Part shown: piece by piece, positions 32,244 through 41,305 of the stretch
Numbering within the stretch: the first letter of the stretch is position 1
Layout of the letters: the number at the start of each line of letters is the position of its first letter
DNA from: an uncultured Bacteroidales bacterium
GTDB taxonomy: Bacteria; Bacteroidota; Bacteroidia; Bacteroidales; P3
Direction of reading: 5' to 3'
NCBI GenBank assembly: GCA_905234695.1
Contig: CAJOHZ010000024.1
Location: forward strand, 1-51,442
DNA: 51,442 nucleotides
Notes under the pieces: model-generated
What the model was told of the DNA's origin: nothing
The model's database searches: none
What the model saw: the letters and a program-made list of their open reading frames with translations, nothing else
Program-made: the position numbers and the translations under genes

Positions 32244-33689
32244 TTATTTCCCTCTCCCTTGGAAGATGATGCCGATGGTGTAGATGAGGATTTTCATGTC
32301 GGTGGTGATGGACATGTTTTCCAGATAGAGCAGGTCGTATTTCAGCCGCTCGCACATCTCGTCGACGCTGCTGGCATAGCCGTACTTGACCTGCCCCCAG
32401 GAGGTGATGCCGGGTTTGATGCGCTGCAGCAGGAGATATTCGGGGCAGCGGCGCACAATCTGGTCGATATAGTATTGCCGTTCGGGGCGGTAGCCGACGA
32501 GCGACATGGTGCCTTTCAGCACGTTGTAGAACTGGGGTATCTCGTCCAGCCGTACCTTGCGCATGAAGCGTCCGAAGGGGGTGATGCGTGGGTCGTCGTC
32601 GCGCGAGAGGGCGGGGCCGCAGGCCTCGGCATCCATGTACATGCTTCGGAACTTGTGCATCTTGAAGGGCTTGCCCCGGTAGCCGATGCGCTCCTGGGCA
32701 TAGAACACAGGTCCTGGACTGGTGCATTTGATGATGATGGCCGTGATAAGGAATACGGGAGAGAGCAGGGTGAGGGCGAGGAGCGAGAGCACGATGTCGC
32801 CGATGCGCTTGACGCTGTACTGCCATTCCTCCATCAGTCGGGTGTTGATGGTGATGAGGGGCGAATGGAAGATGTTGTCGATTTTCACCATGCCCAGGAT
32901 GATGTCGCGTGCGTCGGGCGTGATTTTGATGATGACCTCGCCGCAGCCGTCCAGCGTGCGGAGGATTTTCTGTATCTGCTGTTGCTCGGTGTCTTCGACG
33001 GCGATAATCACCTCTTCGATGTGGTGCTGTTCAATCAACTGGCGTATGTCGCCAATGGAGCCCAGGCAGGGCATCACCGCCCCCAGCCGTTGGTCGGTGT
33101 CGGATTCCTCGGCGGTGGCAGAGGGTTGGCCGCTGACAGCCACAAAGCCGCAGAACAGGTTGCCCGAGTATATCTCTTGGTTTTCGAGGGCCAGATAGGT
33201 CTGGTAGGCTTTGGCATGGCTGCCGATGAGGAGGGTGGGGAAGCCGATTTGGCGGTTGTGTACTTTGCGCACGGTGTGGGTGGTCTGCACCACACGGCAG
33301 ATGTAGGTGAGGGCGAAGTGCACCACCAGCAGGAACAGGAACGAGGCGTAGTAGTGGTGGTAGGTGCCCACCTCGTCGTCGAGCATGAGGGCGAAGAAGA
33401 TGACGACCACTCCGACGATGCTGGCCACGAAGGTCTGTTGCAGCTCCTTGAGTCGCGACTTGCGAAGGACGTTCTTGTAGGTGCCCTGCAGGGTGTACAG
33501 CAGCACCCATCCGATGGGCACGATGACGATGCCGCGCCAGAAATTGGTGTCGGCAAAGACTTGGTTGACATCGCTCAGCCCCAGTCGCTCGTGGCCTACT
33601 TTGCGGTACAGGAACAGCAGACCCCATGCCAGCATGGCGCTCAGGATGTCGAAAATGATGTATCGTAGGGTAGTGGTGCGGGTTCTCAT
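32244..33689 (-). CDS. Polyprenyl-phosphate sugar phosphotransferase (WcaJ/WbaP type)
   Basis: Starts assembly of an exopolysaccharide or O-unit by moving a sugar-1-phosphate to undecaprenyl phosphate. 481 residues: four N-terminal membrane helices, a CoA-binding-like cytoplasmic domain (about 145-270), one more hydrophobic hairpin (about 290-313) and the bacterial sugar-transferase domain with KRIGDIVLSLLALTLLSP, KFRSM, the RDDDPR and LDEIPQF segments and SLVGYRPERQ. Length is normal. Its start overlaps the stop of the upstream lipoprotein gene by 1 bp. No other glycosyltransferase gene lies next to it; the flippase at 46308 is a possible partner. Confidence 0.94.
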   Translation of the reverse strand: MRTRTTTLRYIIFDILSAMLAWGLLFLYRKVGHERLGLSDVNQVFADTNFWRGIVIVPIGWVLLYTLQGTYKNVLRKSRLKELQQTFVASIVGVVVIFFALMLDDEVGTYHHYYASFLFLLVVHFALTYICRVVQTTHTVRKVHNRQIGFPTLLIGSHAKAYQTYLALENQEIYSGNLFCGFVAVSGQPSATAEESDTDQRLGAVMPCLGSIGDIRQLIEQHHIEEVIIAVEDTEQQQIQKILRTLDGCGEVIIKITPDARDIILGMVKIDNIFHSPLITINTRLMEEWQYSVKRIGDIVLSLLALTLLSPVFLITAIIIKCTSPGPVFYAQERIGYRGKPFKMHKFRSMYMDAEACGPALSRDDDPRITPFGRFMRKVRLDEIPQFYNVLKGTMSLVGYRPERQYYIDQIVRRCPEYLLLQRIKPGITSWGQVKYGYASSVDEMCERLKYDLLYLENMSITTDMKILIYTIGIIFQGRGK

Positions 33690-34627
33690 CAGATGGTTAT
33701 CAGTTTCACGTTGTCGATGCGCACGTCACCCTCAATGCCGCCGGTGTTGACCGCCTGGAACGAGAGGGCGATGGGGTTGTTGTAGTTGAACTGGCTCCAG
33801 GTTTTGCCCAGGTTGATGTATATCTTCTGCCATTTCCGGTTGGCATAGAGCATCATGACCGACATGGTGGAGGCGCTGCTGCCGGCGGTCTGGAAACCCG
33901 TCAGGCAGATTTGCATGTCCACATCTGTCCAGTAGTCCATTTCGAGGTACAGGTATTTCGTTTCGGACACGGTGAAGTTCTGCGGGATGTAGAATGTCAC
34001 CAGCTGGTCGGTCGGGGTTACATGCACGCGGCCGTAGCCCTGTCCGGAGCAGGCGTTTGCGGCGTCGTCTTTGACCCACACCACCGTGCTGTCGAAATTG
34101 GTGGAGAAGCTGGTGGGCTCGAAGTAGTCTTCGACCAGCACCGCCAGGCTGGGTTTCTCATAATAGTGGGTCGTGAGCCTCCACTGGCCGTTGGCATCGG
34201 GGGTGCCTAGATAGGTGATGCTGTCGGCCGCCACGGTGACGTTGTCGAGCCGGATATGCTTGTAGTAGGGGTATTCGATGCGGGTGGCCGAGATGCCGTT
34301 CTGTTTCACGGCGGGGATGATGGTCAGGTAGTCCATCGTGCCGTGGCGCAGCAGCGGCACCGTGCAGGGCAGCTGGAAGGTGCCGATGGTGGTCTCGGCG
34401 GTGTCGCCTTTGAAGTAGCAGATGAGTTGCACCGCATCGACGTCCGAAGTGTAAAAACCACCTTCCGACGAGGGGGCATTCTCCGTCTGCGGGATGATAT
34501 CGATGCCGTCGAGGTGCAGGAATGCGGGTACGGTGACATCGCCTGAAAATTTCTTGCATCCGCTGACAGTCAGCAGTATGAAGAGCCCTGCGGCGAGCAG
34601 GCGGAAGTGGTTTCTCGAAAAAATCAT
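33689..34627 (-). CDS. Unrecognised lipoprotein, translationally coupled to the sugar transferase
   Basis: A 312-residue lipoprotein (signal peptide, lipobox VSGC, lipidated C24). After the lipid anchor it is beta-rich, with a C-terminal part (about 150-312) resembling a carbohydrate-binding or jelly-roll domain (YYEKPSLAVLVEDYF, WQKIYINLGKTWS, IEGDVRIDNVKLITI). I do not recognise a named family. The stop codon and the start of the sugar-transferase gene share one base (TGATG), so they are coupled. This suggests a role in the same surface polysaccharide, for example sugar recognition (inference). Confidence 0.88.
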   Translation of the reverse strand: MIFSRNHFRLLAAGLFILLTVSGCKKFSGDVTVPAFLHLDGIDIIPQTENAPSSEGGFYTSDVDAVQLICYFKGDTAETTIGTFQLPCTVPLLRHGTMDYLTIIPAVKQNGISATRIEYPYYKHIRLDNVTVAADSITYLGTPDANGQWRLTTHYYEKPSLAVLVEDYFEPTSFSTNFDSTVVWVKDDAANACSGQGYGRVHVTPTDQLVTFYIPQNFTVSETKYLYLEMDYWTDVDMQICLTGFQTAGSSASTMSVMMLYANRKWQKIYINLGKTWSQFNYNNPIALSFQAVNTGGIEGDVRIDNVKLITI

Positions 34628-34659
34628 ACGCTAAAGTAACGTCTTCCCCTTTTTTTTAG

Positions 34660-34667
34660 TATCTTTG
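34660..34667 (+). promoter_or_regulatory. -7 box of the GHKL ATPase gene
   Basis: TATCTTTG fits TAnnTTTG and lies 28 bp before the chosen ATG. It excludes an in-frame TTG at 34665 as start. Confidence 0.7.
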
Positions 34668-34694
34668 CAGCGGAAAAATTTAGACTCCGTCTCC

Positions 34695-35243
34695 ATGAAA
34701 GAACTATCCATGCATGTATACGACCTGATGGAGAACTCCACGGCCGCCAACTCCACCGAGGTCAAACTGACCATCCGCGACAGCATCAAGGACAACGATT
34801 TCCATTTTGTTATTGAGGACAACGGCAAGGGCATGTCGCCCGAGTTCTTGGCTAAGGTCACCGACCCCTATACCACCTCCCGCACCACCCGCAAGGTGGG
34901 CCTCGGCCTCCCCCTCATCAAGATGAACACCGAGAACTGCGGTGGCGGCATGAAACTCACCAGCGAGTTGGGCAAGGGTACGCGACTCGAGTTCTGGTTT
35001 CAGCACAACCACTGGGACCGCCCCCCCATGGGCGACCTCACAGGCACCCTCGTCATGCTGGTGTCGCAGCACGAGGACATCCATTTCATCATCACCTATA
35101 CCACTGACGAGGGCGAGTTCGTCTTCGATACCGACGAGATCAAGGAGGCCCTTGACGGCATGAGCATGAACGACCTCACCATTATCAAGTACCTCAAGGA
35201 GATGGTGGCTGAAAACCTGCAAGAAATCCACGCTAACGAATAA
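34695..35243 (+). CDS. Stand-alone GHKL (histidine-kinase-type) ATPase
   Basis: A 182-residue protein consisting of a HATPase domain without sensor or phospho-acceptor domain: N box (DLMENSTAANS), G1 box (EDNGKGM), G2 box (KVGLGLPLIK). The C-terminal extension (about 115-182) is unique to this small family. Related ATP-binding proteins often sit with [FeFe]-hydrogenase or NADH-oxidoreductase genes in anaerobes. Here only hydE, 15 kb away, hints at that link. It precedes the phosphoesterase gene by 6 bp. Confidence 0.85.
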   Translation: MKELSMHVYDLMENSTAANSTEVKLTIRDSIKDNDFHFVIEDNGKGMSPEFLAKVTDPYTTSRTTRKVGLGLPLIKMNTENCGGGMKLTSELGKGTRLEFWFQHNHWDRPPMGDLTGTLVMLVSQHEDIHFIITYTTDEGEFVFDTDEIKEALDGMSMNDLTIIKYLKEMVAENLQEIHANE

Positions 35244-35249
35244 AATGAT

Positions 35250-35774
35250 ATGAAGCGCATCGGCGTTCTCTCCGACACTCACGGCATCGTGCCACCACAG
35301 GTCTACACCTTCTTCAAGGACTGCGACGAGTTGTGGCATGCTGGCGACATAGGCCCTGGGGTCCTTGATGAACTACGGTCGTTCAAGCCTGTCCGCGCCG
35401 TGTGGGGCAACTGCGACAATTTCTCCCTGCATTATGAACTGGAGGAACGCTCCTTTTTCGTTGTCGAGGGGCTTCGGGTGCTGATGTGCCACATTGGCGG
35501 CTACCCTGGCCATTACCCCTACGAATTGCGCCGAACCCTTGAACTCGCAAAGCCCGATATCTTCGTTTGCGGCCACAGCCACATCCTGAAGGTGATGTAC
35601 GATAGCGACTACAATTTTCTTCATATCAACCCGGGTGCCGCTGGCCGGCAGGGATTCCATAAAGTCGGCACGCTTGTCCGTTTCGTCATCGATGGCGAAC
35701 CCAAGGACTTAGAGGTGCTGGATTTCCCCAAATTCCCCGAGGCTTCCGCCCCGACACCGAACACTTCATATTGA
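35250..35774 (+). CDS. YfcE/MJ0936-type metallophosphoesterase
   Basis: A 174-residue cytoplasmic phosphodiesterase with the full set of metal ligands: D9-x-H11 (SDTHG), GD near 33 (HAGDIGP), GNCD, H in MCHIGG and GHSH. The substrate is not known for most members. It follows the GHKL ATPase by 6 bp, so the two are probably co-transcribed. A leader of 16 bp separates it from the TolC gene, but no terminator is visible, so read-through is possible. Confidence 0.92.
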   Translation: MKRIGVLSDTHGIVPPQVYTFFKDCDELWHAGDIGPGVLDELRSFKPVRAVWGNCDNFSLHYELEERSFFVVEGLRVLMCHIGGYPGHYPYELRRTLELAKPDIFVCGHSHILKVMYDSDYNFLHINPGAAGRQGFHKVGTLVRFVIDGEPKDLEVLDFPKFPEASAPTPNTSY

Positions 35775-35790
35775 CACAATCTTTCTAGTA

Positions 35791-37119
35791 ATGGACATAC
35801 ACTCACACCGCCCCCTCTTCCGTCGCCTCGTCGCTCTGGCGCTGCTCCTGCCTTTGTCGGTCGGGAGCCTGCAGGCGCAGGGCGCGGCCACGTCCGATAC
35901 GGTGCGTCTCACCCTCGACAGCTGCCTCAGTTATGCTTTCGGCCATAATGTCACCGTCCAGACCGCCCTGCTGCAGCGTGAGGCGGCAGCCAGTGCCCTC
36001 ACGGCGGCGCGCCTCAGTTTCACACCCTCCCTTTCGGCTTCGGTAGGGGAGGACATCACCATCTTCGGCGGCACCACGTCGGCCAATACCAGCTACGGCG
36101 TGGGCGGCAGCCTCGTCCTCTTCAACGGGTTGCAGCAGGTCAACAACCTCCGCCAGAGCAAGGTGGAGCAACGGCGTAGTGACCTGGCTGTGGATAAAAG
36201 CCGCAACGACATCGCCACCGAAATTGTCTCGGCTTGTCTGGACATCATGGCCAACAGCGAGCGGTTGGGTTACCTCCGTGAGCTTCAGTCCACCTCACAG
36301 GAACAAGCCGAGGACGGAGCCGCCAAGATGCGGGCGGGGAGTATCCTGGAGAGCGACTGGCTGATGCTCGATGCCAGCAGCCGCAAGGCGGCTTGCGACG
36401 TGGACAATGCCCGTCTTGCCATTGATGCGGCCGCGGCACGTCTGCGGGTGCTGCTCAACCTGCCCGGCCGTGTTCCCATCGCCATTGAGGCCTTGGCCGC
36501 CGACACCGCCCTCATGGCATTGCCTTCGCTCGACGAGGTAATCCGGCGAGCCTCCGAGACCCTTCCCGACCTGCAAATGGCCGACCTGGCTGTCCAGAAG
36601 GCCGAATACGACCTGCGGATGGCGCGGGGCGGCTACGCGCCTTCACTCGGGCTGAACGCTTACGCCTCTTACTTCGGCGGCGAGAGCTACCGGACTGACG
36701 CCAGCGGCATGATTGTCACCAATGGCGGCATCAACACCACGCTCAGCATGGCACTCAGCATTCCCATTGTCAACCGCGGCAACACCCGCACCCGGGTGGC
36801 GCAAGCCAAGCTGTCGCTCCAGCAGGCACAGCTTGATGTCGACAACACCCGCCAGGAACTCGTCCGCACCATTGAGGAGCGTTACAATACCCTCTGCCAG
36901 GCACGCAATACCTATGCGGCGGCACGGCTCATGCAGCAGGCCAACGAGGCAACGCTTCGGGTCTATCAGGCCAAATACAACGCGGGCACAGTGAGCACCG
37001 TCGAGTTGGTGCAGCAGCAGGAACGCTACCTCACCGCTGTCAACGACTACGTGCAGAGCAAGTACAGCTGCCTCCTCAGCCAAAAGATACTTGAGATATA
37101 CACAGGCGCAGGCCTTTGA
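35791..37119 (+). CDS. TolC-family outer-membrane efflux channel
   Basis: A 442-residue outer-membrane channel. Signal peptide (about 1-28, ending LQAQ), then the two-fold TolC repeat of long helices and beta strands: LTLDSCLSYAF...NVTVQTA starts each half, and LQMADLAVQKAEYDLRMARGGYAPSL is typical of the second. It is the exit duct for the HlyD and MacB-type genes that follow. Spacing to the next gene is 37 bp. No lipobox. Confidence 0.94.
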   Translation: MDIHSHRPLFRRLVALALLLPLSVGSLQAQGAATSDTVRLTLDSCLSYAFGHNVTVQTALLQREAAASALTAARLSFTPSLSASVGEDITIFGGTTSANTSYGVGGSLVLFNGLQQVNNLRQSKVEQRRSDLAVDKSRNDIATEIVSACLDIMANSERLGYLRELQSTSQEQAEDGAAKMRAGSILESDWLMLDASSRKAACDVDNARLAIDAAAARLRVLLNLPGRVPIAIEALAADTALMALPSLDEVIRRASETLPDLQMADLAVQKAEYDLRMARGGYAPSLGLNAYASYFGGESYRTDASGMIVTNGGINTTLSMALSIPIVNRGNTRTRVAQAKLSLQQAQLDVDNTRQELVRTIEERYNTLCQARNTYAAARLMQQANEATLRVYQAKYNAGTVSTVELVQQQERYLTAVNDYVQSKYSCLLSQKILEIYTGAGL

Positions 37120-37156
37120 GTCCATCGCCTTTCAAGAAATATAACACCGAATACCC

Positions 37157-38317
37157 ATGAAGAAGAAAAAGAAGAGAATCTGGATTTGGATTGTCGTTGC
37201 AGTCGTTGTGCTACTGGTGCTGCTGCCAATAATCTTGGGTGGCAAGCCTATGGGTTACCTCGTCGATGCCGAGGCGGCCGTGGCCGACAGCGTGGTCTCT
37301 GAAGTGACTGCCACAGGTGTCGTCCAGCCCGTCTACAAGGTCACTGTGGGCACCCAAGTCAGCGGCATTGTCAAGAAACTCTATGTCGATTATAACGACA
37401 AGGTGAAGAAAGGCGACCTTCTGGCCGAACTCGACAAGTCGCTCCTGCAGGAAAGCCTCAACGTGCAGCGGGCTCAGTTGGCCGTGGCCACCAGCCAGCG
37501 GTCGTTGGCACAGAAGAACTTCGACCGTATCAAGCAACTCTACAGCCAGCAGGCCGCCACCCAGCAGGAATATGACCAGGCCGAGGCCGAGTTGGAGCAG
37601 ATGTCCAACCAGTATGTTACCGCCAAGGCCAATTACGGCAACGCGGTCACCAACCTGAAGTACGCCGAGATCTATTCACCCATTGACGGCGTCGTCATCA
37701 GCAAGCAGGTGGAGGAGGGGCAGACAGTCCAGGGGTCCTATAGCGTCCCCAACCTCTTCACCATCGCCAAGAACATGACCGAGATGCAGGTCGAAGCCAA
37801 GGTCGACGAGGCCGATATCGGTGCCGTCCGGGTGGGGCAGTCGGTCACATTCAAGGTGGATGCCTATACGGGTGAGACCTTCTCCGGTACGGTCTCTCAG
37901 ATACGGATGGAGCCTCAGAACAACAATAATGTGGTGACCTATGTCGTCATCATCAGCGCACCCAACCCCGATGAGAAACTCTTCCCGGGCATGACGGCAC
38001 GTGTCACCATCGTCACCGACAAGGGTGTGGGGACGGTATTCCCCTATTATGCCATCCAGTTGGAACTCGATGAGTCTGTGTTTGAAGGGCTCCGTAAGGA
38101 GGGATACACCATTGACTCCTCCGCGCGGGTCAACAAAGACAGTGCCGCCGTGTGGCTCAAGCAGGGACGCACCTTGCGGCGTGTGCCGGTCACCGTTGGG
38201 GCCAAGAACAAGGTGAATGCCGTGGCTCTCGACGGTCTCAGCGAGGGCGACAGCGTTGTTGTCTCCGTTGTCGACCCCATCCGCCAGCAGATGGACCGTA
38301 AAAAGAGGGATTTCTAA
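37157..38317 (+). CDS. Periplasmic adaptor (HlyD/MacA type) of an efflux system
   Basis: A 386-residue membrane-fusion protein: N-terminal membrane anchor (about 6-28), barrel-sandwich hybrid halves (VTVGTQVSGIVKKLYVDYNDKVKKGD and IYSPIDGVVISKQVEEGQTVQ), a long coiled-coil hairpin between them (about 95-160) and a beta-barrel and membrane-proximal domain. It links the MacB-type pump to TolC. The stop overlaps the ATG of the ABC ATPase by 1 bp. Confidence 0.95.
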   Translation: MKKKKKRIWIWIVVAVVVLLVLLPIILGGKPMGYLVDAEAAVADSVVSEVTATGVVQPVYKVTVGTQVSGIVKKLYVDYNDKVKKGDLLAELDKSLLQESLNVQRAQLAVATSQRSLAQKNFDRIKQLYSQQAATQQEYDQAEAELEQMSNQYVTAKANYGNAVTNLKYAEIYSPIDGVVISKQVEEGQTVQGSYSVPNLFTIAKNMTEMQVEAKVDEADIGAVRVGQSVTFKVDAYTGETFSGTVSQIRMEPQNNNNVVTYVVIISAPNPDEKLFPGMTARVTIVTDKGVGTVFPYYAIQLELDESVFEGLRKEGYTIDSSARVNKDSAAVWLKQGRTLRRVPVTVGAKNKVNAVALDGLSEGDSVVVSVVDPIRQQMDRKKRDF

Positions 38318-39054
38318 TGGCGGCCATCATTGAAATAGAACATCTCCACCGCGACTTTGAGGTCGGCGGCGAGACGGTGCATGCCCTTCGTGACGTCTCT
38401 TTCAGCATCTCGCAGGGCGAGTTTGTCAGCATCATGGGCACCTCCGGCAGCGGCAAGTCCACGCTGCTCAACCTGCTGGGCTGTCTCGACACCCCCACAT
38501 CGGGACGTTACCGAATCGATGGGATGGATGTGCAGACCATGGAAGACGACAGTCTGGCCGATGTGCGCAACCGCAAGATAGGGTTTGTCTTCCAAAGCTA
38601 CAACCTGCTCCCACGCACTACCGCGCTGGAGAATGTGGAGCTCCCGTTGGTCTACAACCGCAAGGTGTCGGTCCGCGAGCGTCGCGAGCGGGCCGAGAAA
38701 GCCCTCCGTATGGTCGGCCTTGAATCGCGCATGCGCCACACCAGCGCCCAGCTTTCCGGCGGCCAACAGCAGCGTGTGGCCATCGCCCGTGCCATCGTCA
38801 ACGACCCCGTCCTCATCCTCGCCGACGAGGCCACCGGCAATCTGGACACCCGCACCAGCTATGAAATCATGACCCTCTTCCAGGAACTCCATGCCCAAGG
38901 CAAGACGATTGCCTTCGTCACCCACGAACCCGATATCGCCGCCTTCACCACCCGCACCATCCGCCTTCGCGACGGGCGAGTCGTTGACGACAGTCCCGTA
39001 GTCCCTGCCTCGGCGCAGGCCATGCTTGAATCTCTCGGCCCAGTGCAGCAGTAA
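38317..39054 (+). CDS. ABC transporter ATPase (MacB/LolD type)
   Basis: A 245-residue nucleotide-binding subunit with Walker [11 protein letters not shown]-loop ([10 protein letters not shown]), signature [14 protein letters not shown], Walker [14 protein letters not shown] and the switch His in FVTHEPD, all intact. It is separate from its permease, unlike E. coli MacB, where both are in one chain. The permease starts 16 bp downstream. Confidence 0.96.
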   Translation: MAAIIEIEHLHRDFEVGGETVHALRDVSFSISQGEFVSIMGTSGSGKSTLLNLLGCLDTPTSGRYRIDGMDVQTMEDDSLADVRNRKIGFVFQSYNLLPRTTALENVELPLVYNRKVSVRERRERAEKALRMVGLESRMRHTSAQLSGGQQQRVAIARAIVNDPVLILADEATGNLDTRTSYEIMTLFQELHAQGKTIAFVTHEPDIAAFTTRTIRLRDGRVVDDSPVVPASAQAMLESLGPVQQ

Positions 39055-39070
39055 CCTCAAAACCTCTCTC

Positions 39071-40282
39071 ATGCGTTTCCTCGACACCATCAAACTGGCC
39101 CTTCGCGCTCTTCTGCGCAACCGCATGCGCACATTCCTCACCATGCTGGGCATCATCATCGGCATCTCCTCGGTCATCATCATGATGAGTCTTGGCACCA
39201 GCCTCACCGCCTATATGCAGAAAGGATTCTCCGCCATCGGTAACAATGTCATCGAAGTCCATGAGGAATGGGACCGCAGTGGCGGTGTCTGGGTCGCCAT
39301 GCGTCCTATCACCCAGGGCGATTATGATGTCCTTAAGCGCGACTGCCGTCATATCGCGGCCATCTCGCCCTCTGTGGACGCCGGCACTGCCGTCGTTTTT
39401 GGAAACAATAACCATAACAGCTACCTTGAGGGTGTCAACCGAGACTATCTGGTCATCGGCAACCTCTCCATCGGTTCCGGCACCATGTTCACCGACGAGG
39501 ATATCGCGACCTATGCCAAGGTCTGCGTCATCGGTGAGACCGTGGTCGAGAAGCTGTTCACCCATGGAGAGAACCCGGTCGGCCAGACCATCCGTTGCGG
39601 CGATGTCCCCATGCTGGTGGTCGGCGTCCTGGCCCGCCGCGACCCTTTCATGGGCAATGACATGAACGACCGTATGCTGGCGCCCTATACCACGGTACAA
39701 AAACGCTTTCTCGGCTCCACCGACTTCAGCAGCATCGCCATCTGTTGCGCCGACCAGCGTGACAACGAGCTGGCGGTAGCCGAGATTACCCGTGTCCTGC
39801 GACAGTACCACGGCCTCACCAAAGACGACCCCGACGACTTTCGCATCCGCCTCTTGGAGGACGCGGCCAACCAACTCAACCAAATCCTCGCCATCGTGGT
39901 GCTTGTCCTCTCACTCATCGCTGGTATTTCGCTTGTGGTGGGCGGCGTTGGCATTATGAACATCATGTACGTTATCGTCACCGAACGCACCCGCGAGATT
40001 GGCCTCCGCAAAGCCATCGGTGCCCGCCGGCGCGACATCATGACCCAGTTTCTGCTGGAGAGTGTTGTCATGAGTCTGGTGGGAGGGGGCTTCGGCGTAC
40101 TCCTTGGCATAGGACTCTATGCGTTGGTGACACTCTTCGTGGGAGAGATGCCTTTCGTTGTCAACGGCAACGCAATCTTGATCTCTTTCACGGTCTGCTC
40201 TCTTATTGGAGTGTTTTTCGGCTGGTATCCTGCCCGCAAAGCGGCCAACCTCGATCCCATCCAAGCCATCCGGTATGAGTAA
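39071..40282 (+). CDS. MacB-type ABC permease
   Basis: A 403-residue membrane subunit: helix 1 at about 20-42 (TMLGIIIGISSVIIMMSLG), a large periplasmic domain (about 50-270), then three helices of the FtsX domain, with the conserved LVVGGVGIMNIMYVIVTERTREIGLRKAIGA, ending near IQAIRYE. I start at 39071 (MRFLDTIK), after the ATPase stop. An earlier in-frame ATG at 39026 would lie inside the ATPase gene. The four genes 35791-40282 form a complete tripartite mechanotransmission efflux system for an unknown substrate (macrolide, peptide or lipid). Confidence 0.95.
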   Translation: MRFLDTIKLALRALLRNRMRTFLTMLGIIIGISSVIIMMSLGTSLTAYMQKGFSAIGNNVIEVHEEWDRSGGVWVAMRPITQGDYDVLKRDCRHIAAISPSVDAGTAVVFGNNNHNSYLEGVNRDYLVIGNLSIGSGTMFTDEDIATYAKVCVIGETVVEKLFTHGENPVGQTIRCGDVPMLVVGVLARRDPFMGNDMNDRMLAPYTTVQKRFLGSTDFSSIAICCADQRDNELAVAEITRVLRQYHGLTKDDPDDFRIRLLEDAANQLNQILAIVVLVLSLIAGISLVVGGVGIMNIMYVIVTERTREIGLRKAIGARRRDIMTQFLLESVVMSLVGGGFGVLLGIGLYALVTLFVGEMPFVVNGNAILISFTVCSLIGVFFGWYPARKAANLDPIQAIRYE

Positions 40283-40327
40283 CTATTGGTTTTAATCCCT
40301 TTTTCAAGCCCCGTCACTTAGTCCTTC

Positions 40328-41230
40328 ATGAAGAAACGATATGTCTATCTGCTGCTGTTGCTTTCCTCTGTCATTTGGGGGGTGAGTTTTGTCCTGACCA
40401 AGGAGTTGTTCGAAACCGAGGCGGGCATCACGGTATTCATCATCTTGACCTTCAGACTGCTGCTGGCCACGGCGGTGACCATCCCGACGCTGTTGCTGAT
40501 GCGCCGACTGGAGCCCATCCGCAAGGGCGACCTCAAGTGGTTCCTGCTGCTGTCGCTGTGCGAACCGTTTATCTACTGCATCTGCGAGACCAACGGGGTG
40601 CGGCTGGTGAGCGGCAGCATGGCCGCCATCGTGGTGGCCACGATACCGCTCTTCGTCCCCTTCGGCATGGCGTTGGCCTACCGTGAGCGGATACAGCCCC
40701 TCACACTGGTGGGCATCGTGATGTCGCTGGTGGGGTTGAGTGTCATGCTGTTTCTGGGCGGCGAGGGAAATATGGACGCCAATTTTGCGGGGATGGCCTG
40801 GCTGGCTGGAGCCGTGGCCATCGCGGTGGTGTTCACCATCGTGCTGGTCAAACTGGTGGACAAGTACCAACCGTTCACCATCACCGCCTATCAGAACATG
40901 TTCGGCTGTCTTTTCTTCATACCATTGATGCTGGCGATGGATGGCGGCCACCTGGTGATGCTTTCCTATTCCCCCAAGATGTGGGCCATCCTGTTGGTGC
41001 TGGGCATCTTCTGCAGCACGGTGGCCTATGTGTTCTACAATGTCGGGGTGGTGAGGCTGGGGGCCACGGCGGCCTGCATCTTCACCAATATCATCCCCGT
41101 ATTCTCGTTGATTACCGCCTTGATTATCGGACAGGAGAAACTGAGTTGGAGCAAACCCGTGGGCATGGCCATCGTGGTGGCGGGTGTGGTGCTGGCGCAG
41201 TTGCCCCGAAAAGAGCGCGGCAGGGGATAA
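40328..41230 (+). CDS. EamA-family (DMT) transporter
   Basis: A 300-residue inner-membrane protein with ten helices in two EamA halves (first half from LLLLLSSVIWGVSFVLTKELF, second from FAGMAWLAGAVAIAVVFTIVLVKL, then LGATAACIFTNIIPVFSLITALIIG). Members export or import small metabolites such as amino acids. The substrate cannot be read from sequence. It starts 45 bp after the efflux permease gene. A short GCCCG/CGGGC inverted repeat follows its end (41243-41263). Confidence 0.93.
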   Translation: MKKRYVYLLLLLSSVIWGVSFVLTKELFETEAGITVFIILTFRLLLATAVTIPTLLLMRRLEPIRKGDLKWFLLLSLCEPFIYCICETNGVRLVSGSMAAIVVATIPLFVPFGMALAYRERIQPLTLVGIVMSLVGLSVMLFLGGEGNMDANFAGMAWLAGAVAIAVVFTIVLVKLVDKYQPFTITAYQNMFGCLFFIPLMLAMDGGHLVMLSYSPKMWAILLVLGIFCSTVAYVFYNVGVVRLGATAACIFTNIIPVFSLITALIIGQEKLSWSKPVGMAIVVAGVVLAQLPRKERGRG

Positions 41231-41305
41231 CTTTTTTTTTCAGCCCGGCATACTATTTCGGGCAGAGGCGCGTTATCCATGAATAAAATCTGAATATCAT
41301 CAGTT

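Noticed and set aside
32208..33668. 486-codon open frame opposite the sugar transferase
   Set aside because: Composition (D, H, V, G rich) of a reverse shadow. The real gene has all family motifs.
37157..40282. Possible macrolide-resistance annotation (macAB) for the efflux operon
   Set aside because: The family also exports peptides, lipids and siderophores. Sequence alone does not show a macrolide substrate.
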